Origin: Minisyncoccota bacterium
Lineage (GTDB): Bacteria > Patescibacteriota > Minisyncoccia > Phycocordibacterales > UBA2100
Assembly: GCA_020058565.1 (NCBI GenBank)
Contig: JAGVDT010000045.1
Coordinates: 1-7,704, forward strand
Length of the DNA: 7,704 nt
Reading direction: 5' to 3'
Position numbers and translations under genes: made by a program. Every line of letters begins with the position of its first letter. Position 1 is the first letter of the stretch. The notes beneath the pieces were generated by a model. That model searched no databases and was not told where the DNA came from. It saw nothing but the letters and a program-made list of their open reading frames with translations. This document shows positions 1 to 5,669 of the stretch, one piece after another.

Positions 1-21
1 GCGGAGAGGGAGGGATTCGAA
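1..21. repeat. 21-bp direct repeat of the tRNA-Ser 3' end (left copy)
   Basis: Exact copy of 175-195, covering the acceptor 3' strand and half of the T-arm of tRNA-Ser. Integrases often leave such duplications of a tRNA 3' end, but the copies are only 174 bp apart and no integrase is visible. Confidence 0.6.
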
Positions 22-137
22 TCTTACAGATTCGGTACACCCCGGCGATTTTTTCTTCGCCGATGGCTCGAAAAAATATCGGCGGGGTCTTCGAATCCCC
101 CACGCACAGTGCGCAGGCACTGTGCTCCTCTCCGCAG
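1..137. repeat. Palindromic element made partly of tRNA-Ser 3'-end sequence
   Basis: The first 21 bp are identical to positions 175-195, the 3' end of the tRNA-Ser gene. The element is closed by a 9-bp inverted repeat, GCGGAGAGG (1-9) with CCTCTCCGC (127-135). Inside are hairpins: CGAATCT/AGATTCG (19-35), a long imperfect stem from ACCCC (38-42) to GGGGT (84-88) with a T6/A6 segment, and a perfect 9-bp stem GCACAGTGC/GCACTGTGC with loop GCAG (104-125). GATTCGAA near the left end can also pair with TTCGAATC at 90-97. The fold is cloverleaf-like, but no D-arm, anticodon arm or T-arm of a working tRNA can be placed. It may be a tRNA-derived palindromic repeat, an attachment-site remnant, or a contig-end artefact; I cannot decide between them. 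Confidence 0.6.
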
Positions 138-170
138 ACAAAATATAGCCCCTAAAGGGGCTTATTTTGT
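138..170. terminator. Hairpin downstream of tRNA-Ser, likely bidirectional terminator
   Basis: ACAAAATA (138-145) pairs with TATTTTGT (163-170), around a GC core GCCCC (148-152) / GGGGC (157-161) with loop TAAA. Read on the minus strand, the stem is followed by an A/T-rich run with several Ts, and it lies 5 nt beyond the tRNA 3' end, as expected for an intrinsic terminator. The pairing continues outward: CCTCTCCGCAG (127-137) is the exact reverse complement of CTGCGGAGAGG (173-183). Confidence 0.55.
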
Positions 171-175
171 ACCTG

Positions 176-263
176 CGGAGAGGGAGGGATTCGAACCCTC
201 GGAACCCTTTTGAGGCTCAACACATTAGCAGTGTGCTGCTTTCGACCACTCAGCCACCTCTCC
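176..263 (-). tRNA. tRNA-Ser (anticodon GCU)
   Basis: Read on the minus strand, GGAGAGG (263-257) pairs with CCTCTCC (183-177) as the acceptor stem, with a G discriminator at 176. A D-arm (GCTGAGTGGTCGAAAGC) follows. The anticodon stem GCACA/TGTGT holds the loop CTGCTAA, so the anticodon is GCT, which reads AGC/AGU serine codons. A long variable arm GAGCC/GGTTC, the class II hallmark of tRNA-Ser, and the T-arm GAGGG-TTCGAAT-CCCTC complete the cloverleaf. The three bases after the discriminator are CAG, so CCA is not encoded and must be added after transcription. Its last 21 bp recur at 1-21. Confidence 0.95.
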
Positions 264-548
264 TTTTTCTAAAAGCGGCGGCAAGGGGTCCGGGAAGACT
301 CTGCCGCGTCTCCTAGTTGCACTACCTTACCATGAGTTAGTCCTAGAATCACGTGACTGAGAAGGTTCCTGACACTTTTCCCCCTCTCACATAATGCCTG
401 GCATCATTACCACCATGACTTAAAAAGCCATCTTCGTATACAGTTCAGGCGAACTTCACTACCAGGTTGACAACATAAGTCATGCGGGTGAGACTGCTAT
501 CCCCATGAGGTCGTATGGAATTTACAACAAAGACGTCATAATTTGTAT
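264..548. other. Non-coding stretch with no recognised feature
   Basis: Neither strand has an open frame of useful length; ATG-started frames stop within about a dozen codons. GCGGCA (near 276) could pair with TGCCGC (near 302), but the loop is long. I compared it by eye with SRP RNA, tmRNA and RNase P core motifs and found no convincing match. It should hold the promoters of tRNA-Ser (minus) and of the gene starting at 549 (plus). Confidence 0.5.
537..542 (+). promoter_or_regulatory. Possible -10 box for the 66-residue gene
   Basis: CATAAT matches five of six bases of TATAAT and lies 6 nt before ATG 549, which would place the transcription start at or next to the start codon (leaderless mRNA). 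No good -35 hexamer is seen at 16-18 bp, so this rests mainly on the -10 and on the lack of a Shine-Dalgarno site. Confidence 0.35.
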
Positions 549-749
549 ATGAGCAAGCATCGAGAAATTGATATTTCGGAAGAAATAAAGGTAGCAGAAA
601 ACGTTGACCTCACTCTAAAAGTTGAAGCCAAATCTTCAACTGGTCCTGAACCTTTGCCTGTCGATATATCAGTGCTTGAAAAGGCACGCGAGCTAATCAG
701 AACGAATCTGCGTCTTATAAAGGAAGAGAAAGACGCGATTCCTGCATAG
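549..749 (+). CDS. Small charged protein, possible antitoxin partner of the PIN protein
   Basis: The product is 66 residues from ATG 549; a TTG at 543 would add two residues but lies between the -10-like box and the ATG. I do not recognise a family. The N-terminal half is rich in charged residues (HREIDISEEIKVAENVDLTL). It is followed by a Pro-containing linker (GPEPLPVD) and a predicted amphipathic helix (about residues 42-62: VLEKARELIRTNLRLIKEEK). There is no signal peptide or membrane segment. The stop lies 38 bp before the first usual start codon of the PIN-domain gene, so the two are probably co-transcribed. The small charged protein directly ahead of a PIN ribonuclease fits a toxin-antitoxin arrangement, but no known DNA-binding antitoxin fold (AbrB, RHH, Phd) is visible, so the antitoxin role is inference only. 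Confidence 0.6.
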   Translation: MSKHREIDISEEIKVAENVDLTLKVEAKSSTGPEPLPVDISVLEKARELIRTNLRLIKEEKDAIPA

Positions 750-786
750 TGATGGGCTTCCTCGAGAATTAGAAAATAAGAGAATC

Positions 787-1284
787 TTGCTAGACAGCGA
801 TTTTTTATCAGTCCTCTCAGAAAATGAGGAGGCTTTTGCTGGTTTTGTTAGTTTGACGCCCAAGAGTTATTTGGTGGTAGATCCGTTTACTCGTTTTGAG
901 TTCCTGCAGACTGTATTTCTCAAAGCAAGAAGAGGAGCGCTCGAAGCATTCCTAAATCTGCCTTATTTTGTCATTGCAGAATCACATCAGGTGGTACTAA
1001 TGCCTATATTGGAAAATGCACTCAAATTGTCGTGGATATACGCTCATCAAAAATGTACGAGCGCGAGTCCGATTGACCGCATTATGGCAAGTCGTGCGAT
1101 TTATCAAAAATGCCTCATCATTACGGGCAATCGTAGAGATTTCCCGGGGTGCGCATTTAAATTAGTTGGTGTTATTAATTTTGAAAAGAACAATCCTGCA
1201 CAAGTACAAGCGTTTTCTGTACTTGAATATGACCAAGTGGCTTATAAACGAGCGGTAACAGATTGGAAAGCCATTGGTGAATAG
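787..1284 (+). CDS. PIN-domain protein (VapC-like putative ribonuclease)
   Basis: PIN domains are metal-dependent RNases with a cluster of acidic residues. Those residues can be placed here: Asp in LDSDFLSVL at the N-terminus, Glu in TRFEFLQTV (about residue 38), Asp in SPIDRIMASRAI (about 97), and the late motif ITGNRRDFP, matching the T-x-N-x-x-D-F form of many VapC proteins. At 165 residues it is slightly longer than typical VapC (about 130-150), with about 35 residues after the core. The start is odd: TTG 787 is the first ATG/GTG/TTG in this frame after a stop at 718-720, and it puts the catalytic Asp at residue 3, cutting the usual first beta strand. ATC 784 would restore one more residue. 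TGATG at 750-754 is in another frame and soon meets a stop. The start may be deliberately weak, or a small frameshift may have occurred. Confidence 0.7.
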   Translation: MLDSDFLSVLSENEEAFAGFVSLTPKSYLVVDPFTRFEFLQTVFLKARRGALEAFLNLPYFVIAESHQVVLMPILENALKLSWIYAHQKCTSASPIDRIMASRAIYQKCLIITGNRRDFPGCAFKLVGVINFEKNNPAQVQAFSVLEYDQVAYKRAVTDWKAIGE

Positions 1285-1359
1285 GACTGCTGTATTCAAA
1301 CTATATTTTTTACGGTCTATAGCCTAGTAATCTTCCTTCCAAAGAGTAAACTGTTCGGT

Positions 1360-2130
1360 ATGTCAACCGACGATAGCACTATAAAATCTTACAGCGAATA
1401 CGCCGAGAAATGGGCTACGCATATGCGGAGCGGAAAGAACATCGCTCATGAGTACATGGAAAAGCCTTCGATGTATGCAAGATTGCCAGACTTGAAAGGA
1501 CGAACCGTGCTTTGTGTCGGTTGTGGTACGGGTGAGGAATGTGCGCATTTGACCTCACTTGGGGCGAAAGTCATGGGCATTGATATTTCAGAAGGCCTTA
1601 TTGAATACGCCAAGAAAAGCTACCCGAATCTTGAATTTCACGTCATGGATATGGAAAAGCTCGATTTTCCTGATGCTACTTTTGATTTTATATATTCGAG
1701 CCTAGTAATGCACTACATAAGCTCATGGGAGAAGACGTTGCAAAATATTCATAGAGCCTTGAAACCTGGCGGCACATTCCTTTTTTCCACTCATCATCCC
1801 GTAACATACGGGGCCCAAAGAAGCAGGAGTGAGACTGAGCGTTCTTCTATGCTGGGGTATACAAAGCATTACGATACCCACACAGCCGACGTTGTCGGCG
1901 ACTATCTTGGTACGAGGAAGATTGATGATGTTTGGTTTGGCGATTTTCCCATTTCCTATATTCATCGCCCAATGCAAGATTTAATGCGCGACATCCTAAG
2001 TTCGCCGCTTACACTAGTTGATTTTGAAGAACCAAAGGCTATCGAAAAATGCAAAGACGTTGACCCGAGTTTCTACGAGATACACCAAAAGATTCCACAG
2101 TTCATGATTTTTGAACTTAAGAAGAACTAG
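1360..2130 (+). CDS. Class I SAM-dependent methyltransferase
   Basis: A 256-residue protein with a Rossmann-type methyltransferase core. Motif I is VLCVGCGTGEE (about 50-60), the SAM-binding glycine loop. The acidic residue that holds the ribose is Asp75 in GIDIS. HVMDMEKLDF (94-103) supplies the adenine-contacting Asp. FDFIYSSLVMHYI (108-120) is the motif IV region, and HRALKPGGTFLFSTHHP (131-147) is the motif VI strand typical of Methyltransf_11 proteins. The C-terminal 100 residues probably form the substrate cap, as in small-molecule methyltransferases, but the substrate cannot be told from sequence. There is no signal peptide. ATG 1360 is preceded by no good Shine-Dalgarno site; TAAACT at 1347-1352 could be a -10 box for a near-leaderless transcript. 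It lies 75 bp after the PIN gene in the same direction and may be a separate unit. Confidence 0.9.
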   Translation: MSTDDSTIKSYSEYAEKWATHMRSGKNIAHEYMEKPSMYARLPDLKGRTVLCVGCGTGEECAHLTSLGAKVMGIDISEGLIEYAKKSYPNLEFHVMDMEKLDFPDATFDFIYSSLVMHYISSWEKTLQNIHRALKPGGTFLFSTHHPVTYGAQRSRSETERSSMLGYTKHYDTHTADVVGDYLGTRKIDDVWFGDFPISYIHRPMQDLMRDILSSPLTLVDFEEPKAIEKCKDVDPSFYEIHQKIPQFMIFELKKN

Positions 2131-2205
2131 TTTTTGTACCGCCCTCTGATTTAGTAATCCCAGTGTTCGCGGTGGTTTGCACCTACACCTTCCTTAAACA
2201 GAAAA

Positions 2206-2229
2206 CCGACCGTATATTTCAACGGTCGG
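2206..2229 (-). terminator. Intrinsic terminator of the 102-residue gene
   Basis: CCGACCGT (2206-2213) and ACGGTCGG (2222-2229) form a perfect 8-bp stem with an 8-nt loop. On the minus strand the stem is followed by TTTTC (2205-2201), a short U-run. It lies 18 bp past the stop of the minus-strand gene. The same hairpin may also stop read-through from the methyltransferase gene on the plus strand, although its U-tract on that side is poor. Confidence 0.6.
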
Positions 2230-2247
2230 CATCGCTTTTCGCACGAA

Positions 2248-2556
2248 TCACTTCTTTCGTGCTTGCTTCGCGGCGTTCGCCACATCACGGACTAGCTCAG
2301 CAATGATGTTGTAACGGAGCTCTTGGCTTGCGGTCGTGCTACCTTCGACAAGGTCGACCATATCGACGACCATACCCAATATTTCCGCTGCCCTGCCTCG
2401 TATTTCACCGACAATGCGGTTTTTTGTATCAGGATCTTTTTCGTCCACCTGGTATTCTTCACCCACCTTTCCCTCGATGCCAAAATTCTCTAGATCTTGG
2501 TCATCCATCCAATGAGGCAGTAATTTATCTGGCTCTTTTGTATCGATGATTAGCAT
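2248..2556 (-). CDS. Small acidic protein of unknown function
   Basis: The product is 102 residues from ATG 2556. I do not recognise the family. The first half is acidic and probably extended (DTKEPDK, MDDQDLENFGIEGKVGEEY, DEKDPDT). The second half is predicted helical: NRIVGEIRGRAAEILGMVVDMVDLVEG and SQELRYNIIAELVRDVANAAKQARKK, ending in a basic tail. No signal peptide or membrane segment is seen, so it should be cytosolic. Coding is supported by the hairpin terminator just past the stop. The start is unusual: a strong AGGA site lies 6 nt ahead of another in-frame ATG (2574), but only five codons follow before TAG (2559-2557), which directly abuts ATG 2556. Translation of the long frame would need re-initiation at TAGATG or amber read-through. 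It is divergent from the membrane-anchored gene at 2673. Confidence 0.7.
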   Translation of the reverse strand: MLIIDTKEPDKLLPHWMDDQDLENFGIEGKVGEEYQVDEKDPDTKNRIVGEIRGRAAEILGMVVDMVDLVEGSTTASQELRYNIIAELVRDVANAAKQARKK

Positions 2557-2585
2557 CTAGCGGCCTTGCGACATAGCCTGTCCTT
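2557..2585 (-). promoter_or_regulatory. Shine-Dalgarno site and five-codon mini-ORF ahead of the 102-residue gene
   Basis: On the minus strand AAAGGA (2586-2581) precedes ATG 2574 by about 6 nt. The reading frame is ATG TCG CAA GGC CGC TAG, immediately followed in frame by ATG 2556. It is either a translated leader that delivers ribosomes to ATG 2556, or a premature stop in a gene that once started at 2574. Confidence 0.55.
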
Positions 2586-2672
2586 TCATTTCCAAAGTCC
2601 AAAACTGACTGAAGACTACTGAAATGCCTTACTATCGCAAGTACCCTGCGGATTTATGGTACGATTTCCCCC

Positions 2673-3125
2673 ATGGCATTCCTCATAAAACTCGTGCTCG
2701 GGCTGGCAGTCCTCATCCTCGGACTCGCCTTTTTTCAGAATTGGCGGATCGAAAATTCCGAGAACCAGCAGATTTTCGCGCGTAATAGCGCGCCGAATCC
2801 TGCGCTCAATGGGTTTTACGAAGGCAAAGTCGGCCTGCCGATCAAATTGACCTGGGTGGGCAAAGATTTTAACTCAGCATCGACGACAGGCAGCAACGTC
2901 TTTGATGACGGCAGCCACAAATACCCTTTTACTACCAATGTAGTGACCGTGGGATCGTCGACTGTTTTGAATATCAACTACGATCTTCCGGAAAACCCCT
3001 TCTGGGTGCGCATGATCACCGACCAGGTGGTGCAAACTGGTCCCGAGCATTACCTCGGCAAAATTACTCTCCGCCTCATACCAAATGTCCCTCTATCACT
3101 AGGATTCTTTAGGCTGCAGAGATAA
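2673..3125 (+). CDS. Membrane-anchored or secreted protein of unknown function
   Basis: The product is 150 residues. The N-terminus (MAFLIKLVLGLAVLILGLAFF, 1-21) is a signal-anchor: one Lys, then an uninterrupted hydrophobic helix, with no clear cleavage site and no lipobox Cys. The rest (about 27-150) faces outward and looks beta-rich: ALNGFYEGKVGLPIKLTWVG, then KYPFTTNVVTVG, a VLNINYDLPENPFWVRMITDQVV segment and YLGKITLRLIP near the C-terminus. I do not recognise the family with confidence; the pattern of a GK-F turn, an NP-x-x-R segment and a terminal YLGK strand suggests a small beta-barrel or lipocalin-like fold, which is a guess. No Shine-Dalgarno site precedes the ATG; TACGAT (2660-2665), 7 nt upstream, could be a -10 box. 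It converges on dipZ with only 3 bp between the stop codons. Confidence 0.75.
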   Translation: MAFLIKLVLGLAVLILGLAFFQNWRIENSENQQIFARNSAPNPALNGFYEGKVGLPIKLTWVGKDFNSASTTGSNVFDDGSHKYPFTTNVVTVGSSTVLNINYDLPENPFWVRMITDQVVQTGPEHYLGKITLRLIPNVPLSLGFFRLQR

Positions 3126-3128
3126 ATT

Positions 3129-4952
3129 TCAGCCAAAAGTAAATGTATAAATCTGGAAGCCTGGAGAATTGGTGATAAATTCTACAATGTGCTGCCCGTA
3201 GTCGGTATCCCCCACTACATGGTAGAGCGTATTGGCGCCTATCTGCAGGTAGCTTTTGCCGTCTTTAAAGATTACATCTATCCCTGCATTGGCTTTTTCC
3301 AGAGGTTTCCCGTCGCGCTGCACCTCTACTTCAATGATGTTTTTGTGCGACGAACCCGCGACCAGGTACACATTTTTTGCCTGATAGTTGTAGATGAGGC
3401 GGGCGGTTTCATTGAGCGCTGTCTGCGCAAATTCAGACTGAACGTTCCACGACCCGTCTAAGTAAAATGCATTTGGCTCTGCATTTCCTGTGTAGGTAAA
3501 CATCTTTGATCCGGTTTGGCCTGGTGTACCGTTGCCAAAATTCTCGTTTCTCCAGGCGCCAAAATACGTCTCCGGCGAGCCGACCGCGGTATGGTTGACC
3601 GCCACCACACCGCCCGGGGCGGCAATATCTTTCGAAGGCATGGCCCCGCCGAGCCTGTCAGCGCGCTCGGCCAGCGCCGCCTGGATCGCTTTTTCGGTCT
3701 CTGCATAGCCGCCTTCCCCAATGTGGTCGTAGACTATGTAGCCGTCTATGTCGATCAAGTATTTGCGCGGCCAGTACGAATTGCCAAACGCATTCCACGT
3801 GCCGTACGCGTTATCAAGGACGCTCGGATATTTGAGACCAAAATCACGCACGGCTTTCTCCACATTGGCCTGCACGCGTTCAAACGCAAACTCCGGCGTA
3901 TGCAGTCCGATTATCTGCAAGCCTTGGTCGCGGTATTTTTCGTCCCATGCCTTGAGGTACGGTATGGTGCGCTGGCAGTTGATGCACGAGTACGTCCAAA
4001 AATCTATCAGCACCACTTTTTTTCCCTTAAATTCTCCGATAGTTATAGGGTTGCCGCTGGTGTTTACATAGCCGTCAGGCGAAGTGATCTCGGGAGCTTT
4101 TGGGTAGCGTATGGATTTTTGCGCTTCATTTGCGGCTGCTGCAATGCTCGAAGTCGAGGTTAGTGCCGAGGCGTCCGGCCCGAAGCACATGCCGTTTGCA
4201 CACATGGTCACGTCTTCACCCCGGAGTTCCAAAAGCATTTGTTCTATTTTGGTTATGTCATAAATTCCTGCGTCAAGAAGTTTGATCTGGATCTGCTTGT
4301 CCCACCCGGTAATGATAACCAGCCCCACGAAGATGAAGACAACGCCGAGCACCCGCTTGAAGAGTCCGCGCGAGTCCGCAACGACGCCGAGCCGGTCCGC
4401 AAGCCGCTGACCAAGAAGCCCCACGAGAAGCAGCATGAGGCACAGGCCTGCCGCATACGCGAGCAGGTATATGACGCCAAGCGTTATGTTCTGCGGCAAT
4501 ACGGTAGCAAGCACGATGAAGTATGTCGGAGAGCAGGTGGAAAATACCGGTCCGAGTGCGGCGCCGATAAGTACGTCCCCCCAGAAACTCTTTTTCTGGT
4601 AGCCAACGCCGACGAGCTTGTTCGAGTCCGCGCTGACTCGTGCCAGAAACGGCAGCTTCTCCCAGAGTCCCGGAAACAAAAGGGTTGCTCCGAAAAGGAG
4701 CACTATCCCGCCCGAAAGCCACGTCCAGAAATACGGAGGAATCGAGATAAGCGCCGTCGAGGCCTTCAGAAGCAGTGTAAAAGCAATTACAGAAAGCCCG
4801 AGCGACCCCACAATAACGAACACCTTCCGCTTGCTCGCTGTTTCGCCCGCGGCACCAAGAGAACCGCCTACGATTACCGGCAAAAGCGGCAGGATGCACG
4901 GCGCAAGGACCGTGAGCACTCCGGCGACGAACGAAAGTACGAGTAGGATCAT
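3129..4952 (-). CDS. dipZ: DipZ-type thiol-redox transporter: CcdA + TlpA-like thioredoxin + C-terminal beta domain
   Basis: The product is 607 residues. Residues 1-216 are a CcdA/DsbD-beta membrane domain of about six helices, with the reactive cysteines in APCILPLLP (Cys19) and FSTCSPTY (Cys140). These pass electrons from cytosolic thioredoxin across the membrane. After a linker with a second Cys pair (CANGMC, 251 and 256) comes a TlpA/redoxin domain (about 285-430) with active site CINC (323-326) and the cis-Pro in YWPRKYLID (395). The C-terminal part (about 455-607, starting SPETYFGAWR) matches the beta-sandwich domain found in mycobacterial DipZ-type proteins. ATG 4952 is chosen because it starts directly with the first helix and lies 5 bp after the thioredoxin stop; the in-frame upstream ATG 5006 would add an 18-residue hydrophilic extension overlapping that gene. 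No Shine-Dalgarno site is seen, so translational coupling is likely. The expected role is reducing or isomerising disulfides outside the membrane, and possibly cytochrome c maturation. Confidence 0.92.
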   Translation of the reverse strand: MILLVLSFVAGVLTVLAPCILPLLPVIVGGSLGAAGETASKRKVFVIVGSLGLSVIAFTLLLKASTALISIPPYFWTWLSGGIVLLFGATLLFPGLWEKLPFLARVSADSNKLVGVGYQKKSFWGDVLIGAALGPVFSTCSPTYFIVLATVLPQNITLGVIYLLAYAAGLCLMLLLVGLLGQRLADRLGVVADSRGLFKRVLGVVFIFVGLVIITGWDKQIQIKLLDAGIYDITKIEQMLLELRGEDVTMCANGMCFGPDASALTSTSSIAAAANEAQKSIRYPKAPEITSPDGYVNTSGNPITIGEFKGKKVVLIDFWTYSCINCQRTIPYLKAWDEKYRDQGLQIIGLHTPEFAFERVQANVEKAVRDFGLKYPSVLDNAYGTWNAFGNSYWPRKYLIDIDGYIVYDHIGEGGYAETEKAIQAALAERADRLGGAMPSKDIAAPGGVVAVNHTAVGSPETYFGAWRNENFGNGTPGQTGSKMFTYTGNAEPNAFYLDGSWNVQSEFAQTALNETARLIYNYQAKNVYLVAGSSHKNIIEVEVQRDGKPLEKANAGIDVIFKDGKSYLQIGANTLYHVVGDTDYGQHIVEFITNSPGFQIYTFTFG

Positions 4953-4957
4953 GTTTG

Positions 4958-5584
4958 TTATTGTATGTTTTGGATGAGCGCAGCTAAAGTGGGCGAAGCG
5001 CTCCATTTTGCGATCTGCTTGCCGGATGCGTCTACTTGCACGAACGTATGCTGATACGTGACGCCGTATTTCTGCTTGAGCGCGGTCTCAGTATCGTAGT
5101 TTACGTCAAGGATAGTAACGCCGCCCGGGATTGCGGAGAGGTTGTTGCGTATATCGGCATCCACAGCTTTGCAGGTCGGGCACCAGCTGGCGCGGAAAAA
5201 GAGAACAACATCGCCAGTGCCAGCCCGTGCGATCTTTTCCGGAGAATACGCTTCGTATGAACCGCTATGAGACATCTCGGCACCGCTTCCTTTTTCCATC
5301 ATGGCATCGCCCATCATCATGCTGTCGTCTTTTTTCATCATTGAGCCATCCTCTCCCGACATCGCACTATCTTTCTTTTCCATCATCGCGCCATCGGATT
5401 CGCCCTCGTTCTTTGGCATCTTGGCGTCGCCTTGCTCGACTGTTCCGACTCCGGGCTGAAGGACCTCAGTAGGAGTTTCAGCAGAGTTCTGTACCTGGGT
5501 GCTGCCCGACATGCCAAAAAAGACCGCTCCGCCAGCCAATAGAATTACCAGCACTACACCGACAAGAATAGATTGGGTACTCAT
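4958..5584 (-). CDS. Membrane-anchored thioredoxin-fold protein with Met-rich spacer
   Basis: The product is 208 residues. Residues 6-24 (ILVGVVLVILLAGGAVFFG) form an N-terminal signal-anchor. Residues 30-108 are a low-complexity spacer; between 67 and 104 it holds 11 Met among Lys/Asp/Glu/Ser in repeats such as AMMEKKDSAM and SMMKKDDSMMM, followed by SHSG. Residues 110-208 are a thioredoxin fold with active site WCPTC (134-138). The usual cis-Pro before the beta-4 strand is replaced by His (YQHTFVQVD, His179). The protein should sit on the outer face of the membrane and exchange electrons with the adjacent DipZ. The Met-rich spacer could bind Cu(I) or act as an oxidisable methionine buffer; both are inference. 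ATG 5584 is preferred over an in-frame TTG at 5596. Its stop is 5 bp before dipZ, so the two form an operon. A predicted promoter and an operator-like palindrome lie upstream. Confidence 0.88.
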   Translation of the reverse strand: MSTQSILVGVVLVILLAGGAVFFGMSGSTQVQNSAETPTEVLQPGVGTVEQGDAKMPKNEGESDGAMMEKKDSAMSGEDGSMMKKDDSMMMGDAMMEKGSGAEMSHSGSYEAYSPEKIARAGTGDVVLFFRASWCPTCKAVDADIRNNLSAIPGGVTILDVNYDTETALKQKYGVTYQHTFVQVDASGKQIAKWSASPTLAALIQNIQ

Positions 5585-5617
5585 GGTACGTATCAAAGAT
5601 TAGCGTATATGCACATG

Positions 5618-5645
5618 AGTATGCACCATGCGACATGAATGTAAA
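5618..5645 (-). promoter_or_regulatory. Predicted promoter of the thioredoxin-dipZ operon
   Basis: On the minus strand TTTACA (5645-5640) and CATACT (5623-5618) are separated by 16 bp, giving a 5' leader of roughly 27 nt. The -35 box lies inside the palindrome at 5639-5658. A more downstream start, with the -10 near the TATACG at about 5600, is also possible. Confidence 0.4.
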
Positions 5646-5658
5646 GTTTACTTTACAT
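5639..5658. promoter_or_regulatory. Perfect 20-bp palindrome, probable operator (site 1)
   Basis: ATGTAAAGT and ACTTTACAT are exact reverse complements around a 2-bp centre (TT). It lies between the stop of the four-helix membrane protein and the thioredoxin start, and overlaps the predicted -35 box. Aligned without gaps, 14 of 20 positions match the site ahead of the HTH gene at 6254-6273. XRE-type dimers commonly bind dyads of this size. Confidence 0.65.
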
Positions 5659-5669
5659 CCACCTGTGGA

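Noticed and set aside
1..137. Second, functional tRNA-Ser gene
   Set aside because: The acceptor-like ends are present, but the T-stem is broken (TAAGA cannot pair with CCCTC), and no D-arm or anticodon loop can be placed.
264..540. Possible SRP RNA, tmRNA or RNase P RNA
   Set aside because: A GTCCGGGAAGACTC stretch and a GTGTCAGGAACC stretch caught the eye, but the conserved cores and end pairing of these RNAs are absent.
3516..4163. Long plus-strand open frame (215 codons) opposite dipZ
   Set aside because: It is the antisense shadow of the dipZ thioredoxin and C-terminal region; the minus-strand product has clear domain motifs and this frame has none.
4239..4946. Plus-strand open frame (235 codons) and a minus-strand frame of 208 codons over the CcdA part
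   Set aside because: Both cover the CcdA-encoding segment in other frames; their products are rich in Arg, Gln and Glu or of mixed composition, without recognisable motifs.
5658..5669. TCCAC-CT-GTGGA dyad after the four-helix membrane protein gene as a terminator
   Set aside because: The stem is 5 bp with a 2-nt centre and no U-run, so it is too weak for an intrinsic terminator.
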